A program made the position numbers and the translations under genes. Below the pieces are notes generated by a model. The model ran no database searches. It was not told the origin of the DNA and saw only the letters and a program-made list of their open reading frames with translations. From positions 1 through 18,313 of the forward strand of contig DCHP01000036.1 of the NCBI GenBank assembly GCA_002315675.1: a stretch of 18,313 nucleotides of DNA, in the 5' to 3' direction. How positions within the stretch are numbered: position 1 is the stretch's first letter; every line of letters begins with the position of its first letter. This document shows, in pieces, positions 8,622 to 16,364 of the stretch. The stretch comes from Rikenellaceae bacterium UBA1749. GTDB taxonomy: Bacteria; Bacteroidota; Bacteroidia; Bacteroidales; Rikenellaceae.

Positions 8622-10757
8622 CTAAAATTCAAATTTAATTTCGGATATAGAATACAACACATTACCGGAAGGAATTGTAAAATTACCTTCTTTTGTTCCG
8701 TCATTATTAACCGTGACATCCACACGGATCCATGTATACTTTCCTTTTTCGTAATCATATGTTGTTCCGTCATCATCGTAAAGCCTGTATGAAGAAGATT
8801 TATCACCATAATGACGTATTACAACAGGAAGTTTTTCACCTGTAATGGATGTTATTGGAGGATACATTGGGATAATACCTCCATTACGGACATATACTGG
8901 GATATTACCTTTACCGGTCTTGTCATTGACTTCAATGACTTCACCATCACCGGCAAGTTCTCCAGTCCAGAAATCATACCACTTTCCTTTAGGAAGTACA
9001 ACTTTTCTTGTTCTCTCACCGGTAAAGAATGGAGCGACCAAAAGATCTCTTCCCACCATAAACTGATCCTTTACTTCTTTTCTGAGGGCCATTGCATATG
9101 GGTTATTTGTACCATCCAGACTACCGCTCTCAATCTCATCATCACATGCATAACCTGCTTCAAGATTCATGGCACGGACAGGAGGTATTCCAGCGAACAC
9201 ATAATCAGCGAAAGCTGAATAAAGATATGGAATAAGCTGCATTCTAAGAAGAGAATAATCCCTCACCTTATCTGATACATCCTCAAAAGACCATGGTTTC
9301 GTACCATCCGCCCAGGCGTTCAACATTGCTATAGGAGCAAACGTAACTGTCTGTATTCTTCTTAGCCATTCTTCTGATGTATTGGAAGAACGGACTTCAG
9401 GGGTCCACAATGTTCCAATGAATGAACTATTGATAAGTGCTGTTATAAAACCTTTATGATCGTAGTAATCATTGTATATTACAAACGGGAAGGATACTGT
9501 TCCTGCATTTCCTGCACGGACCAACCCATAGGTTCTGGTATTATTCTCCCTATATATATCAGTTGCCATCTTCTGCATCAAAGAGCCATATGTCTGACGG
9601 ATCTGTTCAGCAGGTGTTCCAGAAGGGAATTTTGCGACATCAGGATATAGCCATGAATCAACACCGTCATTCTCATCCATCTTAAAGCCACTGGCACCAA
9701 GAGATACTACTTTTTCATTCAGGAAATCCTTGACTATATTCTGAGATTCAGACATCGTATAGTCAGGAAGAATTCCACACCATTCTGTATGTGAACCGGT
9801 GTAAGGCTCAATCTTTGAATACAGTTCACCTTCAGGTGATATACCTGGGTTCATCCATAAATTGGTTTTAATATGCATTGAATCCAAGGTTCTGATTAGT
9901 TTTTGGGGATCAGGGAAGCGGCCTTTATCCCATTCATATGTACATGGATACGCTTTTGTCATCCAGCCAGGTTCCAGACCTATTACAGTCAACGGAAAAT
10001 GCTTTTCCTTGAACATATTAACCTCATTGAGAATATCCTTGTCTGAATATAATGTTGGAGTTCTGTGCCAGAAACCCAATCCCCATTTTGGAGGTAGAAT
10101 ACCACCTCCATTATACAGATTAAACTTACGCACGACATCAAGCATATTGTCAGCTGCAAACAGGATTACTTCAACACCCTGAGCTGGTACCAGGAATTCA
10201 AGATTATCAGAATACGGCTGGGCAGTCCAGTTCCTGTCCGTATTTCTATCCATTGCCTTGGCAGGATGCTTTGAATTTTTGGTAACACCGGTTCCTGCCC
10301 AGTAATCTATATAACGGGCAGCATTGATAAACGCTCCATAGCCCTTGGATGAAACAAAGAATGGGACAGGAGTATGGTTTCTTCCATTGTCGCTGCCTTG
10401 ATAATGATCAACATGAAGACGCTGGATTGAGCCCCTGCGTTCAACAGAATTAAAATTAAGTCCTAGACCAAATAATTTTTCCCCCTCATCAAGCGGGAAA
10501 CGGATATAGGTCTTTCCATCATAGATTTCAAATTTAATTTCATTCACATCAATGGGAAGAGTGTCTACATTTGGCATCTCATTGATCTCCTCAAATCTTG
10601 GTATAATACCAAGATTACTTGTCAGATTGAATTTGTCAGGATTACCAACAGTAACCTTCCATACGCCATTTGCAACATGTTGATAATCAACTTCGTTACG
10701 TGAACACCCAAGAAGTGCCACTGCTGTAATTAATAGAATTTCTAATTTCAGTTTCAT
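8622..10757 (-). CDS. Divergent GH31 family glycosidase, lipoprotein
   Basis: The protein (711 residues from the chosen start) is a retaining alpha-glycosidase-type TIM barrel of family GH31. I chose the ATG at 10757 because it directly precedes a lipoprotein signal (MKLKLEILLITAVALLGC); an in-frame start 12 codons earlier would weaken it. The N-terminal beta-sandwich includes LFGLGLNF. The barrel carries the likely nucleophile Asp361 in GFKMDEND, the RAGNAG block, the likely acid/base Asp433 in YNDYYDHKG, and a C-terminal beta region with WYDFWTGE. Two blocks are unlike classical alpha-glucosidases: LEPGWM replaces the usual DIDYM-like motif, and LWTPEVR replaces the HDIGGF-like motif. Glucose specificity is therefore doubtful. 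A relative of bacterial GH31 alpha-galactosidase or other non-glucosidase clades is plausible. It precedes the GH92 gene on the same strand. Confidence 0.88.
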   Translation of the reverse strand: MKLKLEILLITAVALLGCSRNEVDYQHVANGVWKVTVGNPDKFNLTSNLGIIPRFEEINEMPNVDTLPIDVNEIKFEIYDGKTYIRFPLDEGEKLFGLGLNFNSVERRGSIQRLHVDHYQGSDNGRNHTPVPFFVSSKGYGAFINAARYIDYWAGTGVTKNSKHPAKAMDRNTDRNWTAQPYSDNLEFLVPAQGVEVILFAADNMLDVVRKFNLYNGGGILPPKWGLGFWHRTPTLYSDKDILNEVNMFKEKHFPLTVIGLEPGWMTKAYPCTYEWDKGRFPDPQKLIRTLDSMHIKTNLWMNPGISPEGELYSKIEPYTGSHTEWCGILPDYTMSESQNIVKDFLNEKVVSLGASGFKMDENDGVDSWLYPDVAKFPSGTPAEQIRQTYGSLMQKMATDIYRENNTRTYGLVRAGNAGTVSFPFVIYNDYYDHKGFITALINSSFIGTLWTPEVRSSNTSEEWLRRIQTVTFAPIAMLNAWADGTKPWSFEDVSDKVRDYSLLRMQLIPYLYSAFADYVFAGIPPVRAMNLEAGYACDDEIESGSLDGTNNPYAMALRKEVKDQFMVGRDLLVAPFFTGERTRKVVLPKGKWYDFWTGELAGDGEVIEVNDKTGKGNIPVYVRNGGIIPMYPPITSITGEKLPVVIRHYGDKSSSYRLYDDDGTTYDYEKGKYTWIRVDVTVNNDGTKEGNFTIPSGNVLYSISEIKFEF

Positions 10758-10834
10758 ATTAATAAAAATTGTAAATTTCAAATTGTTGTTCAACTTTGCT
10801 CTCTGGTATTATAACAGAAAAACTGATACCAGAA

Positions 10835-11779
10835 CTAATCCTTCTGTTTTTTCTGATTCTGGTATCTGAATGTATTTCTTTCCCAGAAAGCTCCATCTCT
10901 GTATCCCTGAATATCAGGATTAGCTGAAGCCATTTCAATCCTTTTAAGTCCTACAAGACAATACTCCTTATCCATTTCTACACCAAGATAATTTCTTCCC
11001 AGCTTCTTTGCCACTACACAGGATGTGCAGGATCCCGCAAAAGGATCAAACACCATATCACCAGGTTTTGATGAAGCCAGAATTAACTTCGCTATCAATT
11101 TTTCCGGTTTCTGGGTCGGATGGTCTGTATTCTCGGGCATAGACCAGAAAGGGACCGTAATATCATCCCAAAAATTTGACGGATACGTCATTCTGAATTT
11201 TCCGTTACCTGTATCATGCCACCCTTTGGGTTCACCATTTTCAGTATATGGAGCAAGAACATACCGCTTGATTTTTACGGCATCTACATCAAAATAATAA
11301 TTTTCCCTGTCCTTTACAGCGAACCAGATATCCTCCATGGAATTCTTCCAATTTTCCTTTGCACCGCGTCCTTTTTCCCTCTGCCAGGTTATTCTGTTCA
11401 AAATTGTCAGATACTTGGATATTACTCTATATTGCAGTGCAGAGATTTTCCAGTCCCCGCAAATATACATTGAGCCACATGGTTTAAGTTTCATACATAT
11501 TCTGGGGAACCACTCTTCCATATAAGCAACATAATCCTCATCTGACATACTTTTGAATCTCGAGGAATTAAACCTCTTTGGCAGGTTATATGGAGGATCC
11601 AGAATTATCAAATCTGCAAAAGAATCAGGGACTTCATCTATGACACTCATAAGGTCCGCATTAATCACCCTATTGATAATCCGACCCTCTGAATCCGATA
11701 ACAGGACCTTTTCCATATCAGCTTTTTCTTCGTCTGATAGGCAAATAGTCTTGTTTCTATAAGCCTTAATTTTTGCCAT
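10835..11779 (-). CDS. Solitary beta-class DNA methyltransferase (adenine-N6 or cytosine-N4)
   Basis: The protein (314 residues from ATG 11779) transfers methyl groups from SAM to an exocyclic amino group of DNA. Motif IV, LDPPYNLP, comes early (about 61-67) and the SAM-binding motif I, DPFAGSC, comes late (about 245-251), which is the beta-class order. TDHPTQKPEKL is the conserved stretch before motif I. The usual FxGxG motif reads FAGSC, with Cys in place of the last Gly. DPPY favours adenine-N6, but cytosine-N4 is not excluded. An in-frame ATG at 11788 lies only five bases from a TAnnTTTG box, so I prefer 11779. No restriction endonuclease, specificity subunit or repair nuclease gene is adjacent, so it looks like an orphan. 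Target sequence unknown. Confidence 0.88.
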   Translation of the reverse strand: MAKIKAYRNKTICLSDEEKADMEKVLLSDSEGRIINRVINADLMSVIDEVPDSFADLIILDPPYNLPKRFNSSRFKSMSDEDYVAYMEEWFPRICMKLKPCGSMYICGDWKISALQYRVISKYLTILNRITWQREKGRGAKENWKNSMEDIWFAVKDRENYYFDVDAVKIKRYVLAPYTENGEPKGWHDTGNGKFRMTYPSNFWDDITVPFWSMPENTDHPTQKPEKLIAKLILASSKPGDMVFDPFAGSCTSCVVAKKLGRNYLGVEMDKEYCLVGLKRIEMASANPDIQGYRDGAFWERNTFRYQNQKKQKD

Positions 11780-11793
11780 AACTTTCATTAATA

Positions 11794-11801
11794 CAAAATT
11801 A
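11794..11801 (-). promoter_or_regulatory. Bacteroides-type -7 box for the methyltransferase gene
   Basis: The - strand reads TAATTTTG, an exact match to the Bacteroidetes sigma-factor -7 consensus TAnnTTTG, 15 bases upstream of the ATG at 11779. I see no convincing -33 element. A start about seven bases downstream would give a very short leader and would fall at about the alternative ATG at 11788, which argues for the shorter protein. Confidence 0.45.
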
Positions 11802-11822
11802 TAAATAATAACAAATTATTCC

Positions 11823-11830
11823 TAACTTTG
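11823..11830 (+). promoter_or_regulatory. Bacteroides-type -7 box for lipA
   Basis: TAACTTTG matches the Bacteroidetes -7 consensus TAnnTTTG and ends 21 bases before the lipA ATG, giving a leader of roughly 15 bases. The same octamer is found upstream of the tonB-family gene. A -33 element is not obvious. With the box at 11794-11801 on the other strand it makes a compact divergent promoter region. Confidence 0.5.
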
Positions 11831-11851
11831 AACTAGTAAAAAAGTATTAAC

Positions 11852-12706
11852 ATGGGTGACGAATTACGTCATATAAACGTTAGAAAACCTGATTGGCTTA
11901 AAACACACGTACATAATACAACAGATTACGCAGAAGTATGTTCTTTGGTAAAAGAACATGGTCTTCATACTATTTGTTCCAGTGGAAAGTGCCCAAACAA
12001 AAGTGAATGCTGGAGTAAAAAAATTGCAACATTCATGATTGCCGGGGACATTTGTACACGTAAGTGTCGTTTTTGTGCTACAAACAGTGGAAGGCCTTTA
12101 CCATTGGATTTGACCGAACCTGTAAAAATCGCTCGTTCTGTTAAGATTATGGGGCTTCGTCATGTTGTAGTTACATCCGTAGATAGAGATGATCTTAGTG
12201 ATTTGGGTGCATCACATTGGGTTAGTACTATCAAAGAAATACGCAATCTTTGTCCAGATACTTCCATTGAAGTTCTAATTCCCGATTTTCAAGGTAAGAC
12301 AGAGCTTCTGGATGTCGTGTTGTCTGCTAATGCAGATATCTATGGCCATAACATTGAAACCGTACGAAGACTTACGGCATCAACCAGAAGCAGGGCCACA
12401 TACGATTGTTCGATAAATACCTTAAAATACCTTTCAAGCAGAGGGGCCGATACAAAAAGTGGAATCATGGTCGGACTTGGGGAAACTTCAGACGAAGTAA
12501 TTGAGACCTTGCATGACCTGTTCAATGCAGGAGTAAAACGTGTAACAATAGGACAATACCTACAGCCTACAAAAAAACACTTGGAGGTTGCCGAATTTAT
12601 TGAACCTGAAAGATTTGAGACCTATGCAAAGAAGGCCGCAGATATTGGATTTACTCATATTGCGAGCGCACCTCTAGTCCGTTCATCATATATGGCAGAA
12701 CTATGA
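11852..12706 (+). CDS. lipA: Lipoyl synthase
   Basis: This 284-residue radical SAM enzyme inserts two sulfur atoms into protein-bound octanoyl groups to make the lipoyl cofactor of 2-oxoacid dehydrogenases and the glycine cleavage H protein. Both iron-sulfur sites are present. The auxiliary cluster has Cys42, Cys47 and Cys53 (CX4CX5C), and the radical SAM cluster has Cys68, Cys72 and Cys75 in CTRKCRFC. The C-terminal RSSY motif, whose Ser binds the auxiliary cluster, is at the end of the protein. The length is normal for the family. The stop overlaps the lipB start by four bases (ATGA), so the two lipoylation steps are coupled. A TAACTTTG promoter box lies just upstream. Confidence 0.98.
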   Translation: MGDELRHINVRKPDWLKTHVHNTTDYAEVCSLVKEHGLHTICSSGKCPNKSECWSKKIATFMIAGDICTRKCRFCATNSGRPLPLDLTEPVKIARSVKIMGLRHVVVTSVDRDDLSDLGASHWVSTIKEIRNLCPDTSIEVLIPDFQGKTELLDVVLSANADIYGHNIETVRRLTASTRSRATYDCSINTLKYLSSRGADTKSGIMVGLGETSDEVIETLHDLFNAGVKRVTIGQYLQPTKKHLEVAEFIEPERFETYAKKAADIGFTHIASAPLVRSSYMAEL

Positions 12707-13341
12707 TAATAAGGGACCTAAATAATATAGATTACATTGATGCCTGGGATATCCAGAAGAATACTTTTGATGATGTCCTGAACAAAAAATGCGAGGATAT
12801 GGTTTTACTTTGCCAGCATCCGAATGTCTATACTATAGGGAAACATGGAAATGAAAGAAATATGCTTGTCAGTGAATCTTTTCTTGAGAGTATTGGTGCC
12901 AGATTCTATCATATTGACAGGGGAGGAGATATTACATATCATGGCCCCGGGCAAATGGTTGTTTACCCTATACTTAAAATTGACAACTATAATCTGACAT
13001 TGAAACGATATATCAACCTCCTTGAAGAGGCCGTCATTGAGACTATTGACAACTGGAATATCAAGGCCGGGAGAAAAAAAGGCGCTACGGGAGTTTGGAT
13101 TAACGATAGCCAGGGGGAAAGAAAAATCTGTGCAATAGGAGTGAAAGCCTCCCATTTTGTAACTATGCATGGACTGGCTCTTAATGTCAGCACTGATTTG
13201 AAGTATTTTTCATACATCAATCCATGCGGTTTTGTTGATAAAGGAGTAACCTCAATGGAAAAGGAGACTGGCAGGAGTATAGACATTGATGAGGTCAAAT
13301 CAAAATTCTGCCAGACATTTTGTTCACTATTAGAAAAATAA
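12703..13341 (+). CDS. lipB: Lipoyl(octanoyl) transferase
   Basis: This 212-residue cytoplasmic enzyme moves octanoate from acyl carrier protein to the target lysine of lipoate-dependent enzymes, supplying the substrate for LipA. Recognisable blocks are RGGDITYHGPGQMVVYPI (about 73-90), the acyl-site lysine in IGVKAS (Lys148), MHGLALNV (about 155-162) and the catalytic Cys175 in INPCGF. The length matches the family. It overlaps lipA by four bases and is followed after 14 bases by recJ. Confidence 0.97.
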   Translation: MIIRDLNNIDYIDAWDIQKNTFDDVLNKKCEDMVLLCQHPNVYTIGKHGNERNMLVSESFLESIGARFYHIDRGGDITYHGPGQMVVYPILKIDNYNLTLKRYINLLEEAVIETIDNWNIKAGRKKGATGVWINDSQGERKICAIGVKASHFVTMHGLALNVSTDLKYFSYINPCGFVDKGVTSMEKETGRSIDIDEVKSKFCQTFCSLLEK

Positions 13342-13355
13342 AAAAATGAAATATA

Positions 13356-15128
13356 ATGCAAATAGAAAAAGTATGGGTCGAAACGCAAGAACCACCACGT
13401 GAAAAAGTAAGTGCACTTGTAAGAAGCCATAAACTTTCTCCTGTGCTTGCCACTCTGCTTGTCAACCGAGGTATCGATACACCGGAAAAAGCCAGTGAGT
13501 TCTTCAATCCTGACCTTAAACAATTACATGATCCTTTCAAGATGAAAGACATGATGGTTGCTGTTCAAAGACTTGATCAAGCAATCAGGGATGATGAAAC
13601 GATTATGATTTACGGAGACTATGATGTTGACGGAATCACAGCTGTCTCTCTTGTATATCTTTTCCTTAGACAATGGGTTAAAGATGAAGATCATCTTTTG
13701 TTTTACATTCCAGACCGTTATTCTGAAGGTTATGGAATCTCAAAACAGGGACTAGAATATGCATTCCGCAATGGCGTCAATCTGGTAATTTCTCTTGATT
13801 GCGGAATCAAGGCAAACGAGAGAGTTGATTTTGCGCATTCACATGGTCTGGACTTCATAATCTGCGATCACCATTTGCCTGGGGACACATTACCGAATGC
13901 AGTTGCTGTACTTGATCCCAAGAGAGAAGATTGCAGTTATCCATTTGATGAGTTGTCAGGCTGCGGCGTGGGGTTCAAACTTCTTCAGGGATTCTGCATG
14001 TATAGGGAACTTCCATTTTCATACATAGAACAATTCCTGGATCTTGTTGCCGTCAGCAACGCTTCAGATATTGTACCACTGACTGGAGAAAACAGAATAC
14101 TGACATACTACGGAATCAATATCCTGAACAAAAGACCAAATTGTGGATTGAGTGCCATTATTAAAATCAGCGGCCTTGAAAAGCATCCTATCCAGATAGA
14201 TGACATCGTTTTTAAGATTGGTCCAAGATTAAATGCTGCAGGCAGAACAGCCGTCGACAGTATTGATGGGAATAGCGGAGGACAGGTTGCAGTAGAACTT
14301 CTTACCGCACAGACTGAAATTGAAGCATTGCGCCTTGTCAACAGAATTGATAGTTTTAACCAGCATAGAAAAGATGTTGACAGACAGATTACCGAACAGG
14401 CACATAGTATATTAAATGCGGATCCTTTGCATGAAACCCGTAAGTGCACAGTAATTTTTCATAAAGACTGGGTTAAGGGAGTTGTTGGGATTGTTGCCTC
14501 CCGTTTGATTGAGACATACCATCGTCCGACCGTAGTCCTGACTGAAAGTGGTGGGTTCATAACCGGATCCGCCAGGTCGATTCCTGGTTTTGACCTCTAT
14601 CAGGCCATTGAAAATTGTTCAGACCTTCTGGAAAACTTTGGAGGACATACATATGCCGCAGGTCTGACGATGAGACCTGAAAACTATCCAATTTTCAAGG
14701 AACGATTTGAAAAATTTGTTGAGGAACATATAAATCCAAACCACCTTGTTCAGACTATTCATATAGACTCGGAACTCGCCCTTGATGAAATTACTCCTGA
14801 ATTCAGAAGAAATCTTCAAAGATTCCAGCCTTTCGGACCTGGAAACTCATCTCCTACATTTATTTCAAGACATGTCGTGGATAGTGGCGATGCCAAGAAA
14901 TTCGGGGCTAAGATGGAACATATGAAAATGGAACTTGGCCAAAGAGACAGATCGTACAGACCTGTTAACGCCATTGTATTCTCTCAGGCAGGCGAATATT
15001 ATGACCTGGTCAAGTCCGGATGCGATATAGATGTATGCTATTCATTGGTAGAGAATCATTACCAAGGCATAACAACCCCTCAACTTAGAATAAAGGACAT
15101 TAAACAATCTACCAAAGAAAATTATTAA
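13356..15128 (+). CDS. recJ: Single-stranded-DNA-specific 5'-3' exonuclease RecJ
   Basis: This 590-residue nuclease degrades single-stranded DNA 5' to 3' in recombination, mismatch and excision repair. The DHH-family metal ligands are clear in GDYDVDGITAV (Asp88, Asp90, Asp92) and ICDHHLPG (Asp171, His172, His173). A further metal-site aspartate is in SLDCGIKA. The C-terminal DHHA1 block appears as GGHTYAAGLTM (about 428-438), followed by the OB-like region with QPFGPGN. The length is usual for RecJ. ATG 13356 is chosen because the ATG at 13346 is out of frame and soon meets a stop. With only 14 bases after lipB it probably shares the lipA-lipB transcript. Its end overlaps the convergent hflX gene by 20 bases. 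Confidence 0.97.
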   Translation: MQIEKVWVETQEPPREKVSALVRSHKLSPVLATLLVNRGIDTPEKASEFFNPDLKQLHDPFKMKDMMVAVQRLDQAIRDDETIMIYGDYDVDGITAVSLVYLFLRQWVKDEDHLLFYIPDRYSEGYGISKQGLEYAFRNGVNLVISLDCGIKANERVDFAHSHGLDFIICDHHLPGDTLPNAVAVLDPKREDCSYPFDELSGCGVGFKLLQGFCMYRELPFSYIEQFLDLVAVSNASDIVPLTGENRILTYYGINILNKRPNCGLSAIIKISGLEKHPIQIDDIVFKIGPRLNAAGRTAVDSIDGNSGGQVAVELLTAQTEIEALRLVNRIDSFNQHRKDVDRQITEQAHSILNADPLHETRKCTVIFHKDWVKGVVGIVASRLIETYHRPTVVLTESGGFITGSARSIPGFDLYQAIENCSDLLENFGGHTYAAGLTMRPENYPIFKERFEKFVEEHINPNHLVQTIHIDSELALDEITPEFRRNLQRFQPFGPGNSSPTFISRHVVDSGDAKKFGAKMEHMKMELGQRDRSYRPVNAIVFSQAGEYYDLVKSGCDIDVCYSLVENHYQGITTPQLRIKDIKQSTKENY

Positions 15129-16290
15129 AAGGATACCTACCTGCGTGGATTTCTCGTACAATGGAATAGAGATCTTCACGCAGTTTTGCAATATTATGTT
15201 TTTTTGCAGCTGAAATAAAGATGCATGGGTCTCCCTTTGCCACCCACATTTGTTTCAGTTCATCAAGATTCATATTTTCAATAGTCCTTTCAGATAGATC
15301 ATCATCATCCTTCTTGACCCAAGTGTATGCATCAATCTTATTAAAGACTAAGAGAGTCGGTTTGTTCTCAGCTGATATATCCTTAAGTGTCTGTTTCACA
15401 ACTTCTATCTGGTCCACAAATGAGGGGTGAGATATATCAACAACATGTAAAAGGACATCAGCTTCCCGAACCTCATCTAGAGTTGATTTAAAGGATTCAA
15501 TCAGTTCTGTCGGAAGTTTTCTGATAAAACCGACAGTATCAGACAAAAGGAACGGCAAATTTTCTACAACCACTTTCCTTACCGTAGTATCGAGAGTTGC
15601 GAAGAGTTTATTCTCGGCGAAAACCTCACTTTTTGCAAGTAGGTTCATCAAAGTCGATTTTCCAACATTTGTATACCCCACCAGCGCAACCCTGACCATG
15701 GAGCCCCTGTTTGATCTTTGAGAAGCCATCTGTCTGTCAATCTTTTTAAGATCTGTTTTCAGCTTTGATATTCTGTCACGTATTATTCGCCTGTCGGTTT
15801 CTATCTCACGTTCACCTGGTCCTCTCATACCGATACCACCACGCTGACGTTCAAGGTGTGTCCACATACCGGTCAGACGAGGCAAAAGGTATTGATACTG
15901 AGCAAGCTCAACTTGAGTCTTTGCATATACAGTTTTTGCCCTTGATGCAAAAATATCAAGAATCAAGTTTGTCCTATCCAGTATCTTTATCTTAAGTTCA
16001 CTTTCAATATTCCTAATCTGGGATGGAGTCAATTCATCGTCGAAAATGACATTATCGATTTCATTCTCTTCGCAATACTTTTTTATCTCCTGAAGCTTTC
16101 CTGTACCGACAAATGTAGATCGATTTGGAGTCTGCAGTTTCTGGACAAAAATCTTTTTTGTAACACTACCTGCAGTCTCTGCCAGAAAACTGAGTTCGTC
16201 AAGATATTCCATTACCAGTTTTTCACTTTGATCAGGTAATATCAATCCAACAAGAACCGAGTTCTCCAGGATATCCTCTTTAATTTTCAT
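15109..16290 (-). CDS. hflX: Ribosome-associated GTPase HflX
   Basis: This protein (393 residues from ATG 16290) is a GTPase that binds the 50S subunit and splits or rescues stalled ribosomes under stress. Numbered from that ATG, the N-terminal HflX domain holds STFVGTGKLQEI (about 58-69) and the middle region has the glycine-rich RQRGGIGMRGPGEREIE (about 148-164). The G domain has G1 GYTNVGKS (205-212), G3 DTVG (251-254) and G4 NKID (317-320). A GTG seven codons upstream (16311) lies within the terminator hairpin of the preceding gene, so I chose the ATG. E. coli HflX has 426 residues, so this is a normal-length family member. It converges on recJ with a 20-base overlap. Confidence 0.96.
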   Translation of the reverse strand: MKIKEDILENSVLVGLILPDQSEKLVMEYLDELSFLAETAGSVTKKIFVQKLQTPNRSTFVGTGKLQEIKKYCEENEIDNVIFDDELTPSQIRNIESELKIKILDRTNLILDIFASRAKTVYAKTQVELAQYQYLLPRLTGMWTHLERQRGGIGMRGPGEREIETDRRIIRDRISKLKTDLKKIDRQMASQRSNRGSMVRVALVGYTNVGKSTLMNLLAKSEVFAENKLFATLDTTVRKVVVENLPFLLSDTVGFIRKLPTELIESFKSTLDEVREADVLLHVVDISHPSFVDQIEVVKQTLKDISAENKPTLLVFNKIDAYTWVKKDDDDLSERTIENMNLDELKQMWVAKGDPCIFISAAKKHNIAKLREDLYSIVREIHAGRYPFNNFLW

Positions 16291-16300
16291 AATTATAGAC

Positions 16301-16333
16301 AAAAAAGACACCTAAGCATGCAAAGGTGTCTTT
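16301..16333 (-). terminator. Rho-independent terminator after the tonB-family gene
   Basis: Perfect 10-base arms, AAAGACACCT at 16304-16313 and AGGTGTCTTT at 16324-16333, enclose a 10-base loop that contains GCATGC. On the - strand the hairpin is followed by a run of T (six at 16306-16301, partly within the arm). It lies 20 bases past the stop codon of the tonB-family gene and before the hflX start. Activity in the + direction would be weaker because only three T follow. Confidence 0.85.
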
Positions 16334-16364
16334 CAAATTTATTATAAACTAAATTATAACTCAA
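16334..16364 (-). promoter_or_regulatory. Probable hflX promoter beside the terminator
   Basis: The - strand has TAAATTTG at 16341-16334, matching TAnnTTTG, and TTG at 16364-16362 with a 20-base spacer, which fits the Bacteroidetes -33/-7 spacing. A start about seven bases downstream would fall inside the upstream arm of the terminator, leaving roughly 37 bases of leader to the ATG at 16290. The -33 part lies within the last codons of the tonB-family gene. Confidence 0.5.

Noticed and set aside
8622..11779. Restriction-modification system around the methyltransferase
   Set aside because: The neighbours are a GH31 lipoprotein and lipA. No endonuclease, helicase or specificity subunit is visible.
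16291..16311. GTG start for hflX giving seven extra residues
   Set aside because: The codons lie inside the terminator hairpin and T tract of the tonB-family gene; the ATG at 16290 is a better start.
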